A stretch of 64,000 nt of DNA. Source: Oscheius tipulae. Its lineage: Eukaryota; Nematoda; Chromadorea; Rhabditida; Rhabditidae. Shown here one piece after another: positions 35,494 through 45,989 of the stretch. The stretch spans positions 7,119,501 through 7,183,500 of the forward strand of contig JASJZH010000002.1 in NCBI GenBank assembly GCA_037178975.1, written 5' to 3'. The stretch's first letter is position 1. Every line of letters begins with the position of its first letter. The position numbers and the translations under genes are program-made. The notes under the pieces are model-generated. The model did not search any database, was not told the origin of the DNA, and worked only from the letters and a program-made list of their open reading frames with translations.

Positions 35494-37974
35494 GCGAGGA
35501 GGACATGTTCAACAAGGCCCCGTTCATCGCCCGTCTTGTGGCTAGCTCCGTTAGAATCAGCGAATCCGCAGGAAATGTCATTAAGGTAGGTAGTTTTTTT
35601 TTTGATCTACCACAAAAAAAACAGGAAATTATGCAAAACGGCCCGGAGGCACTGAAGATTCGTGACAAGAGCCTTGACGGGACGCCGGATCTCCAGACCG
35701 AAGCCGACCGACAGGCTCAATATTGCATCGTCCAGTCGCTTCTGAAGCGCTATAGCAAACTGAAGATTGTAGGAGAAGAAGTGAGTAGTTTGTTTGATAA
35801 GTTTTAACGTTACATTATTCATGTTCCGTGTGCCTCATTAAATACCAGGCGATCCAAATGGATAAAATATCATCGTAAATGACATACTCTTTTCTTTCTG
35901 GGTAGAAACGAGAAGTCTTTGAGTTGTGTGGCTTATATTCGTGCGAATCCCGAGTTTCTGCTAAACTGAGAGTACGCATCTCCGATCGGCGAAAATTTTT
36001 CTGTTTCTATCGGATTGCTTCTTGGTCAAGTCCGGACCCTAACCGGCGATCTTGATGTTGCGCTATTATACCGAAACTCTAAAAAATGTGACGTGATCTT
36101 TTGTAGAAATCGAACTTTTCTCAACTAGATTTCTAACCACGAAAGCAGGATGGTTTCTGTAGCTGACTCTGCTTCTTTGTTTGGCGACGAACTATTGCAA
36201 AAGTTGCCAATTAATTTTTGCCTAAAAATGGCAAGTTCATTTTGAGTTGTCTCTCACACTGACACTGGCTTGTCTGATTGTCAGAGTTTCGAAGAGTTGA
36301 TAACCCTTTTTGATTATACTAGTTTTTCTGAGAGCATGGTTTTATCTTATAACCCCAAATGTAGCTCAAACATGATGCTATCATCCCCGATCATATTCAT
36401 TCGTTTGCAGGAAGTTGTGAGCGAATGCCACATACTCGAAAGCACGTTCGATAAAGGACCACTTTCTGTCGAGTGCTCGGAGGAGCTGAAGGCGATTTCC
36501 GAAGACGAGGTGGGCCTTTCATCTCTAAACGTCTGGAAGTTTGCATTTCAGGTAGTCGTGTGGGTTGACCCGCTCGACGGAACCGGCGAGGTGGCTCTCG
36601 CGCTGAAGAACAAGGACAAAGCCCTCCTGGAACAGGTCACCGTCCTGATAGGAATCGCCTACAAGGACCGAGCCATCGCCGGCATTATTCATCAGCCCTA
36701 CTACAACCAGGTCGGCAGAACGATTTGGGCCATCGAGGGCTGTGGAATCAACGGACTCGTTCCTGCTACAAGTATAGTTTTTCATTCTATTTATAAAAAA
36801 TTTTTTGACAGATAACGAGAAGAAAGTAGTCGTGACGACACGAAGCCATTTGAGCGAATCCGTGCTGGCAGCCCTGAAGGCTCTGGAGGAGAAGAACCTC
36901 GTCCATGAGGTTCGAAAAGTCGGCGGAGCCGGATATAAAGTCCTCCAAGTGCTCGAGGGAAGTGCAGCCTACGTCTTCGCCAGTCAGGGCTGCAAGAAGT
37001 GGGACACGTGTGCTGTCGAGGCTGTTCTCAACGCTTCTGGTGAGATTTCTTAACATTTTTGACGGTAACAGATCAAGGGAAGAAGTTTTAAGTCAAGCGA
37101 ACGAAATTTTTGATAAGGGACGGTCTGAATCTGACTGACTTTCTGACCGATACTCTGTGACCAACTACTGCCTCTTACTTTATCCGCTTGAAGGGCGATA
37201 AAATGAAATAGTTGTGAACGAAAGAGATTAATTGGCGCAATAGACAACAGTAGACAGGATCAGAATAATTTAAAAACTCCTTGAGTAAGGAAGATGACGA
37301 CAGTGCAAGTATTTGATAAATGAGAATAAGAGACTGGCACAAAGAGACAACTACCGGGGCTAAGTGATGGAGACAATAGGCAGGGTAAGTCCGAACTTTT
37401 TCCTGAAATTTTGTCTGTTTCCTAGATATGGGGTACCTGTTGATGTAATAACCGTTACACAAAAAATAATCAAACTACCAAAGCGAAGTGATGTACGCGG
37501 TTGATTTGTTGGTCTGTGGCTAGATGAGCAAGATGTACCGAAAAGTGTCAAGTAACAACATCAAAAAGATGAAGTATGTAGGAGATTGATAGAGACAGAG
37601 ATAGAATTATAAAAACAGTGAGTATGACGAGATTGCCTGAATAGGTAAAAAAAATGGATGATAATGACAGATGTACAGGGTGAGACAAGACGAGACTTAT
37701 CATAACAGAGTCCAAATTAGAATTGATGAATAGAGCTGAGAGCGGCCAGTAACATAGGTCTATTCTATCCGAACCTCTCTTAACAATCACCTCTTTTTCA
37801 GGGGGTCACCTAACCGACATCTCCGGACGTCGTCTTCGCTATCATGCCGAAGTCCAGCGGAACAACACGGGCGGCGTGCTAGCCACCGCCAGCTGGGTCT
37901 CCCATCAGAGCTATCTCGACGCCATTCCCCAGGTCCTCAAAGACTCTCTTCCCGAATTTTCCGCCAAACAATGA
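35490..37974 (+). CDS. bpnt1: 3'(2'),5'-bisphosphate nucleotidase 1
   Basis: Mg-dependent, lithium-sensitive phosphatase of the inositol monophosphatase superfamily that converts 3'-phosphoadenosine 5'-phosphate to AMP, clearing the sulfation by-product in the cytosol. Exons 35490-35585, 35625-35780, 36411-36509, 36552-36771, 36812-37039, 37802-37974; 323 residues against about 308 in human. Motifs: [16 protein letters not shown] (metal-binding Glu), the signature [45 protein letters not shown] and [13 protein letters not shown] with the second metal-site Asp. The usual DPLDGTKEY is DPLDGTGEV here; the metal-binding Asp residues are kept. The start was set at MSEEDMF because the upstream ATG (35385) leads only to a 7-codon frame. 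The last intron carries an antisense fragment related to the next gene. Confidence 0.95.
37374..37470 (-). repeat. antisense fragment duplicated from the neighbouring Ser/Thr-rich gene
   Basis: Inside the last BPNT1 intron, the minus strand reads YINR, a GTACCCC donor, a short intron with TTTCAG, then KKFGLTLP. This resembles the penultimate/last exon junction at 38160-38196 of the adjacent minus-strand gene (YSIYR | KKFGQALQ). The shared plus-strand words include TTTTTCCTGAAATTT and TATGGGG-ACCTGT. The copy soon hits a stop and looks decayed. Confidence 0.5.
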
Positions 37975-38027
37975 TTTTATGTATCCATTTTTGTATATCA
38001 CGATTTTTTTATAGTAAATTTAAGATT

Positions 38028-40493
38028 TCAAATAGTTACAATTTTAAGAATGGGACCTAGATGAGATCTACTATGCTTTTCCACTTCGAACTCCGCATCC
38101 AGCTGGTCCACGTCGTCCTCTGCTGTGTTTAGGGCCTGTAGGGCCTGGCCGAATTTTTTCCTGAAATTTATTAGTTTTCTAAGGTATGGGGATACCTGTA
38201 GATGGAATAAGAGTCCCACAGTTGGTTAGAAGTTAGTGGAGAAGAAACAGGAGCTGTTAGAGCTAGGGGTTCGGCAGCAATGCGACGAAGAGATCGAGCT
38301 CTGAAGGGCAGGTAGAAGATCCGGTCCTTGGTTATGGGGATAGGGTAATCTGTGAGTTAGGAGTATTAGTGAGTAAAATTTTTTGAAAGTTTAATGTGTA
38401 GTCCGAATACATAACTTTTAGCACCTTTTACGGATGAAAAAGTAGCGCACAAACTATCAGTTTAGTACAGTATCATTTACTGACAAGCCATGCAGCACAT
38501 TGTCCGTTAATCGGGGAGGCCACTTCACCTCCGCAGAGATAAAGGTACCTTTTCGATGGTAAAGTCACTACAAACCTTCTTGGAAAAAGCAGTGACTTGT
38601 TATATTGCCACAATAGTATAAAAATTTATTGGATGCTAGCTTTTCAGGCAAATGCTGAGGGTTTTCACCTAACAGGGACATAGAGACCGGGACAGAGACA
38701 TGGACAGCGAGATAGAGACAGATACAGAGATACAAGGGCAGAGAAACACGCTGGAACAGAGAGACATGGAGCTAGGAGCAGTGGCAGAGTCAACAGAAAC
38801 TAGCCCGAAGCCAAAACTACGAGAACAGAATAGAAAATAAGCATCAGTAAACAGGGTCAGTAAACTCTACTTTCTCATTCAGTAGACAGAGAGACACAGA
38901 CATGATTGTTGGAGCAGCTGAACCAATGACGAGAAATGAACAAAAGGACAAACTGCTCTGCGATTGTGATTGCAAAAGCATGCTAATGCCCTATTGAATT
39001 TGTGAGCTAAGATTCAAAACTAGAGAGTAGGACATTACTGCCCGTTCAAAACTGGGAGATTGGACTATACACACCTTTAAAAAAAGATATGAGCTGAGGT
39101 GGTAGTCGACTTTGCATCAGTCTCGTTTTGCAGATTAGGTTCTTCAAGACATGTCACGCTTGGGTGGAAGCAACGGGAAGTAAGCACATACAGTTTGATC
39201 AGCAACTACTGGGAAGTTAGCAAAACTTTTCGAAATTGCCACTTTCGATACTTACATTGCGAGGCCAACTTTGATTCGAGAGTAAGACAAAAATTAATGG
39301 GTTGTATGAATTAGTGTGTGTACTAGTGTAAGTCAACTCACCCTTCTGACTGTTAGTGCCCTCTTGGGAGTCTCGGTTAGTCTTCATTTTCGCTCTGACC
39401 TGTGGAACTTCGATGAGAACAGCTCCAGGTGGAGGGGGAGGTAGATTGTCTGGAACAACTCCAACCGTATTCGACACGATCGTCCTCTTCTTCGGTCTGA
39501 GAGACTTCCAAATCCGGAGCCAGTCAGGCTTCTTTCTCTGTTTTAGACTGAATTCGTCCTCTGTCACGTCTAGTCTAGCATGGAATACATCACCAGATTT
39601 GAGGTAGGTTGGTTTTGCAGTTGGTCTCTGAAATGAGCCAGTAATTGAACTAGACCATTGTATTGTAGCTCGTACCCCCTCTTACCACTGACTCTCTTCT
39701 TTCGTACACTATTCTATACCAAATACTGACTCTTCTTTGCCAAACACAGTCAATTTCTCAACTCATACTCTCTCCCAGTCATTATTAGTTCATGTACTAT
39801 CGACTTACACTCTTGACTGTATGGTATTTTCCATCTACCTTCTTAATGTAGATCTATTGTACTCCCTCTTATCCTCGACTCGTAATCCTGCTACCACGAA
39901 TGTCTCTGCTCCTCGACTCACACTCGTTTCGTGGGTGTACACTATGTTTTCAACCGTCCTTGACTCATACTCAGACATCTGAGACTCTTCTTGCACACCT
40001 CTTCCTGCTCTTGTTCTATACCCTCCAAAGACAGTACCTGATTCCCGAGAAAACGACTTTCAGTATTAGGTTTGACAATCGTAGTTGGATGAAACGGAAC
40101 TGGACTGACGAGTAGGGTAGCAAAGACAGGAGCAATAGTTGGAATAATAGTCGCTGGCTCAGTCCTGGTAGAACTGTCTGTACTTCCTTCCACAGTGGTT
40201 GATTTTTCTGTCCTTTGAAAAACCGCAGTACTCTCTACTACCGTAGTCGTTCCTTCAGTCGATCCCACAGTCGTTCTCTCGATTGACTCCTGTGGCTTTG
40301 GGCTTACGACAGCATTATCGTCATAGAAGTACTCTTCATAGAAGTTATCGGCGACTTTTACTATCCCTTTCGACTCTGTTATGTCCCTGAACCAGAACTG
40401 GCTAATGAGAAAAAGGCAACAGGTACCTGAAAACCTGTCGACCGCTATGGAGGATGTTGCTGTCAGGAGAGAAACGGCTTACAACAGGAATTA
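38028..40493 (-). CDS. Ser/Thr-rich protein of unknown function (5' end not found)
   Basis: Exons (minus): 40493-40427, 40386-40038, 39627-39342, 38349-38196, 38160-38028, phases compatible throughout; about 329 residues are visible and the first exon(s) are missing. Order: acidic Tyr-rich stretch (NFYEEYFYDDNAV); a mucin-like Thr/Ser block of ~60 residues (TTVGSTEGTTTVVESTAV) that would be heavily O-glycosylated if secreted; a basic stretch (KKPDWLRIWKSLRPKKRT); a Pro run (LPPPPPG); then FYLPFRARSLRR and an acidic helix (NTAEDDVDQLDAEFEVE). The frame requires a 40-nt intron at 40387-40426. No family recognised. The Thr-rich block suggests an extracellular or membrane protein, but no signal sequence was located. 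A Helitron-like insert lies about 210 bp upstream. Confidence 0.6.
38685..38770. repeat. degenerate GACAGAGA repeat
   Basis: Imperfect tandem units of GACAGAGA/GATAGAGACA lie in the large third intron (38350-39341) of the minus-strand Ser/Thr-rich gene. The same kind of repeat recurs elsewhere in this window. Confidence 0.6.
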
Positions 40494-40702
40494 CTGAAAA
40501 ACAGATGAGAGAGGTAGTGGATAACGGATCATTTGTCTTTAGAGAATGTCCAGCAAGACTCGAAAACCTAACTCTTTATAAGAGTCAGTCGAATAACAAA
40601 AGATACACTAGGAATCGAAGAAGGCTGACAACCCGCCTGTTTTTTTACACAGAATATATGTGGAGGAGGCCTGATTATTCTTTCCCAAAAACTGCAGCCT
40701 TA

Positions 40703-40911
40703 TCTCTCTACTACTAAAGCGCAATGGTGTCCGTCCGTGCGTCACCACGAGAAAAAAGCTGGCAAGTCATGGCATGTCAAGAATTACGTTGACAAGTTAG
40801 CTTTTGGGGAAACTTGGGAACTTAGGCTATTGGAGAAGCGGCGCAATCTCCTGTTGTCAATGCTAATGTAAGTCATAACTAATGGATGGCGAAGCCATCG
40901 TAGACGGCTAG
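40703..40911 (+). mobile_element. short non-autonomous Helitron-like element
   Basis: The element starts TCTCTCTACTACTAAAG directly after an A and contains GTGTCCGTCCGTGCG near its 5' end. It finishes with a perfect 6-bp hairpin (GATGGC-GAA-GCCATC, 40885-40899), 8 bases, then CTAG followed by T. A 5' TC, a 3' hairpin shortly before CTRR, insertion between A and T, and no terminal inverted repeats or target duplication are the hallmarks of Helitrons. At about 209 bp it has no coding capacity and would need Rep/helicase in trans. The exact 5' TC could be 2-4 bases further in. Confidence 0.6.
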
Positions 40912-41959
40912 TATATAACAAGACTTAGACACTGAGGTAAGACAGGCAAAGATGAGAGTCGCATGAAAAGCCAACAGTCAAGAGGGGCTCTCGAAGCTTT
41001 CAATGAAAAAAAAAACAAGGGTAAAAGGTACTGGCAAGCATTCTTCAGAGATGTAAAGTGACTTATACTCTTAGGAACTTTGTCATAAACAAAAGATATA
41101 TGTCTGGCACTAATGAAAACGGAGATGCAAAGAGTGGGTCACTTCACAGTTCGCAAAGCAGTGTGAGGTTTGAACTACAGTCTGTATTGAAGTACTGAAC
41201 TCAGCAAAGAATTGTCTACTTCTGTTTCATCCATGAGAAGGGTTAAAATAATTTGGACACCGTACATGACCCTCCAAAGCAGAAGAAGAAGACAATAAAT
41301 CTTTGAACTAATTATCCTTACGTTCAACTTTATCAGCCGAAGTATTCTCCGCTCGGGTCCGAACAAAGAAGAATAAAAGAACTGTGGCGACAGATTGCAA
41401 CATGGACGGCAACTACACAGGAAGCTAGATCACTGCAGCTGCTTCTCTGTCAATATCTTTTTCGACCAGATGCCGAGGATTGATGGCGCGAAGAAACAGC
41501 ATCCAACTAGTATAGCCTGTCGCCTAAGGGAATGGCATAAACACAAGCTGGGTGATCAATGAACAACTAACCATTTATCCAGAAAATAACAGGTAGAAGA
41601 AGAAAAACAATTGTGTTTGAGGATGGGGGAGTTGTTTTTAGGTCAGATGTTCATTTGGGGTGGGAACTGCTCCAAGACCGGGAATCCAGTCAAGGAGAGT
41701 TGAAGAGATGTGACCCTCATCGAGTTGTCCTTACTAGACAGTATGGGAGCGTCTATCGATGGTACCTCTTTGTTACAAGAGTGGGTTTAATTACTACTGA
41801 ACGCGAGAGACAACAACGATTAAAGGTCCTGGTCTAGAATAGTTGGAGAGGTGACAGTGTTCTTGGTGCTGGTACTAGCGCTAGAGAATAAGGGGAGAAA
41901 GAAGAATGAACAATTTTCGAATATAAAATAGGTTGCAATTCTTGGGAGGACGACACAGT
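40912..41959. other. intergenic region
   Basis: No gene supported. The minus-strand frame at 41175-41366 contains a hydrophobic stretch and could hold the missing first exon of the Ser/Thr-rich gene, but no in-phase splice path was established. The plus-strand frame at 41613-41837 has no recognisable content. Confidence 0.4.
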
Positions 41960-43195
41960 TTACTGGGCCTCGGCCTCTCCGCCGGCCTTGGATTCTCCAC
42001 GGGGGCCTCCACGTCCACCGCGTCCACGACGACCTCCACGGCCACCGCGACCGCCACGGCCTCGGGCTCCTTCTCCCTGGGGCTGCTGCTCACCACCTTC
42101 GGCCTGCTCACCTCCCTGGCCGCCCTGCTGTTCGCTCTCGCTGCGACCGCCACGACGTCCTCCACGACGGAATCCGCCACCACGACGACCACGGAAGCTG
42201 CGACGCTGGCCGCCCTGCAAATGATTGTTTAGAAAAAAGCCTAGTCGATCGTTTGATCTCGTTTGGATAGAAATGATAACAGTTCAAAGATTGTTCAAAC
42301 ATAAGAGTAAAAAGTGGTGGCTTATTAAAAATTTACCTGATGCGAACCAACTCCGCTAAAATTGGGGCGAAGGTAGATAATATTTTTTTAAAACAAAGAT
42401 AGTGCGCAGTCAACTGGGGTCAAAATATTCGCATGTATTTTCTATTTTCATCTTGCGATCATGTGATCACTACCGTATCCCGCCACGACTACTCCTAGTA
42501 GTAAAAAAACTTAATACAAACCTCTTCCTGATCTCCTTCCTGGCCCTCGTGACCCTCACCGCCATTTCCACCACCACGACGGCGGTTGAAGAAACGACGG
42601 GAGCGGTAGCCACGTCCATTGTCTCCGTCACGATCGGCGGCGTACTTGGATCCCTGGACGGGTCCTCCATCGGGTCCAGTGACGTTGGAGGCCTCGGGTC
42701 CCTTGGCTCCCTCGACGACATCGAATTTCACCTGTTACGAGAAATAAACGTTTTTTCCAGAATGATCAAATACCTCCTCTCCATCTCCGAGACTGCGAAG
42801 GAACTTCTTCGGGTTGTTGTTGGAGATGGCAGTCTGGTGGACGAAGATATCGTCATTGGTGTCACTGCGGTTGATGAAACCATATCCCTGCTTCACATTG
42901 AACCACTTGACAGTTCCAGCGACTCCCTGGGCCAACACCGGCTTCTCCTTAGCCTCGGTCTGAGGGGCTTCCTGAATAAATAGGCATAAATAAAATTAGT
43001 TGGACAAAAAACGATATGTTGCGGCTACTATAGGTTCCACAAAGCTGTAATAACTTAGGGAAACTGAAAATATTGTCTTGATCAGGAAAGAGTATTCAAT
43101 GCTTCCACGTTGGAAAATCAACGTAGCCAAATAATTTTTCCACCGAAAAGTTCAAACGGTTTAAAAAGCAAACTCACGGTCTTGTTCTCGGACAT
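41960..43195 (-). CDS. Y-box (cold-shock domain) RNA-binding protein
   Basis: mRNA-binding protein of the YBX/CEY family, a cytoplasmic mRNP component controlling translation and mRNA stability. Exons (minus): 43195-43178, 42971-42774, 42731-42522, 42214-41960; 226 residues. The cold-shock domain is at residues ~20-95 and includes [17 protein letters not shown] (RNP1) and [10 protein letters not shown] (RNP2), ending [19 protein letters not shown]. The C-terminal half is made of RGG/RG-rich arginine-glycine repeats, with a Glu/Gln-rich break, as in C. elegans CEY-2/3/4 types. Strong codon bias (GGA, CGT, AAG) suggests high expression. The RGG block creates long open frames on the opposite strand that are not genes. 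Confidence 0.96.
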
Positions 43196-45115
43196 AGTGC
43201 TCCGTGAGGATGAGTCGACGCTCAGATCTTACCAGTTGGAATTCGAGCGCACGCTCCCTTTGCAAATGATCTTGCGATCTTTTGCGCTGAAAATAGGCTC
43301 GTAATTTGGGGCTGTTTGATGAAAAAGCGAGAGAGAGAGAGAGGCCGAGAGCAGTGACGGACAGATGTCAAAAACTGTCTACGAAGATCTGCCTAGATAA
43401 GGAAGTCGTGTGGCAATATGGGAGCACATATCGATGCTTTCCAAAAATTGTATGGGAAGGAGAAAATCGATGGCACGCTCGTGCCTATTGGTACCCCGAA
43501 TATAATGAAGGAGGTCGACACGGCACGGGCCTCGACGCAAGATTTCGAACGTTGGTTTCCCGCGCGCGCACACGCGAACCCAGTCGGAAAAATCGATATT
43601 GGTCAGGGAGATTCCTCGTCATGGACCGACACAAAAACAATGTGGGAGAATAGTAATTGGCAACATTTGTGTGTGCCGGTTGCGTCGATAAGGTTCTTAT
43701 CGGACGTGTGTTTGCGGGAAGCACAAGGTCACAGAGCCACTGGCCATCTGTGCTCTAAGGGTGGTGTAGTCTGTTTGGTTTAAATGTGCAGTCTTTTAAC
43801 TTTGTTCGTTACGGGATACCATCAACACCTGTTTAACGTACTCGTATCAAAAAATTAGATACCTAATCCAGTTTTTAGGTTGATCATAGAATTAAATAAT
43901 CGGATGCTTGGCTGAACTAAAAAAGTTAAACGTGTGTTTCTAGAGTTGTGGTGTGTAACCGTTCGTTGTATAACTCTTCTTAAATTAAACTTAAATTTTT
44001 GGCATGCCACCAGCTGTCTACGACGGCTTCGCCAGTTTGCATCTCTTGGTATTTACTTACTGAGTTTTTTTATTTTTTCTTTGTCCCGGACAATTCCACA
44101 AACAATCAAACACACAGTTGACCACAGACACCATCGCGCTTTCATAGTCCGGAAGTATGGCTATTTTTTAAAGGTTTGCAGTGCTAAATCTAAAGATGTG
44201 ATGTTTAAACTTTTGCTCCATAGAGTAAGCACTGAGCCTCCCCCATTGAATTTTGGACTTCTGCTGTAAGTACAACTATAAGATCTCCCAAACGGCTGAA
44301 AAACTCATGTCATAAATAGTTCTGACGCACAGAGAGAACGGGGCGAGAAATCTGAGAAGCTGCGCGGAGGTGCTGTAAAGAGAGAGAGAGCGAGATGGGG
44401 AGCGCCGAGGGTCAAGTACAACCAGGGGGCGAGAGCCTAAGCACTGGACAGATGGCTCGAATGTGATCAGAGTGAGAGGTAGAGACAGAGACCAAGCCAC
44501 GTCGTTGAGTCGTGGGAGCTTTTTCGTTTAAATAGACGACAACAATCGATGGGGAGAGATGGTATTAGCCAATCGGACATGGGAATTTTGTACCGACGCG
44601 ATCGTACGGGTGCAAACATTTTAGATCATCATAGATTGATTTAAGACTAGGTTAACCCAACTTGACTCACATTATATTAAGGGATGCATCGGAAGAGAAT
44701 TTAACAGGCTGTACCTTGACTTACCAAGGTTCTTGTCAGGACCGCCAAAAAGAGAAAAGAGAAAAAAGGACAAACAAGACCAGAGATCCTGATAAGAAAT
44801 AGGGCAGACCGCCTAGCAACAAACATTCCCATTCCGACTAAACGTACATTAACAGCTACTTAATTTTTTTTCATAGAAAGTAAAAAAAATTAGGGAGCTG
44901 AGGCCGTGGCTGTGCGGGAGAGGGCTATCGATCGAGCATCCATTGAAAGGGCGGCGGGAGGCGGGCAAATGCCCCGACCCTGAACGGCTGTGCTCGCGAG
45001 TGACACTACGCTTTTGCCGGACATTCGAGGACTGAAGACCACACACGCTCACGCGAAATTTATCGCGAGAGAGAGAAAGAGGGGGTATAAAATCGAAGCG
45101 CCACGTGATGGTCAT

Positions 45116-45236
45116 TGTCAGAGACAGAGACAGTGAAATGGAGAGACAGAGACAGGATGAGACAGAGAAGAGTTACAAACAGAGACAGTGAAATGGAGAG
45201 ACAGTGACAGGAACAGAGACAAAGAGAATGAGTACA
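45116..45236. repeat. GACAG / GAAATGGAGAGACAG tandem repeat
   Basis: The unit AGAGACAGTGAAATGGAGAG occurs twice about 50 bp apart, with shorter GACAGAGACAG units between. It is a degenerate minisatellite without coding meaning. Confidence 0.6.
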
Positions 45237-45525
45237 AGGTGACCTGAACAAACCGGTCTCAGCCATTTGCATGTTTCACTCGGCTTATCCAGGATCGCTC
45301 TCTAGAGAGTGTTACTGCCGAGAACGGAAGAGGAAGAGTGGTATCGACTATACAGTTGGAGAGAAATAGGAGGGGAGGGACAGAAGTGTTCTAGTTACGC
45401 AAGATTTTGAAAGACCGGATACGACAGAGAAAAACACGTTGCTCACATTGGGAGGGTTGCGTAACAGTTCCTAGACAGTCTTGAAAAAGAGTGGACAATG
45501 AAAGGGTGAATATCATAAATACCAC

Positions 45526-45566
45526 TCAGTTCCAGATAGGTCAGTAATCAACCTATCTGGAACTGA
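45526..45566. repeat. perfect 16-bp inverted repeat (hairpin)
   Basis: TCAGTTCCAGATAGGT (45526-45541) is followed after a 9-base loop by its exact reverse complement ACCTATCTGGAACTGA (45551-45566). It does not lie directly behind any annotated gene, so it is not an obvious terminator. It could be a small foldback element or part of a structured RNA. Confidence 0.75.
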
Positions 45567-45989
45567 ATGTGATCGGGCAGAGTACATATGATATTTTCAA
45601 TGGTCAATGTCAATTGGATACTTCAGCTGACATTGTGAGACTTTTATAGGGGGAAGGCGTAGGAGAATAACGATCAAAGGAGTGTTCCCACGCATTCTCT
45701 AGGGGTCCGAAGGAGCTAAAAACACGGCTTTACTAATTGTTCCAGTTCGTGACTAGAATTTAGAATGTTCTAAAAACATACCGGCACTGATAACAACGGA
45801 AGAATCTAATAATGTGGGAGGAATAGGAGAATGATTTCGGAACAAAACTACTATTTGCCGCCAAAACTCTCCTAGATCAAACTTTTTGAAAAATCATTTT
45901 TGCGGAAAGGAGAACAAGTTTTGTGTCTAGCAAATTTCCTTCTTCTTTCTCATTTCTCCATTATGTTTCGCTAATTTTTCTGTGTCTTT

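Larger units (their letters stand above)
43196..45989. other. long intergenic region with simple repeats and a hairpin
   Basis: No gene supported. Frames at 43306-43653 and 43418-43783 overlap in different registers upstream of the Y-box gene and resemble nothing known. The stretch 45110-45240 is a degenerate GACAGTGA/GAGACAGA repeat. A perfect 16-bp inverted repeat lies at 45526-45566. The region must contain the Y-box and COX10 promoters. Confidence 0.5.

Noticed and set aside
41881-42232. Open frames in other registers over the RGG block of the Y-box gene
   Set aside because: By-products of CGT/GGA-rich codons; they encode Thr/Ala- or Pro/Arg-rich nonsense.
43306-43783. Two overlapping plus-strand frames of 115-121 codons upstream of the Y-box gene
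   Set aside because: Different registers of the same DNA, no recognisable sequence and no splice sites in phase.
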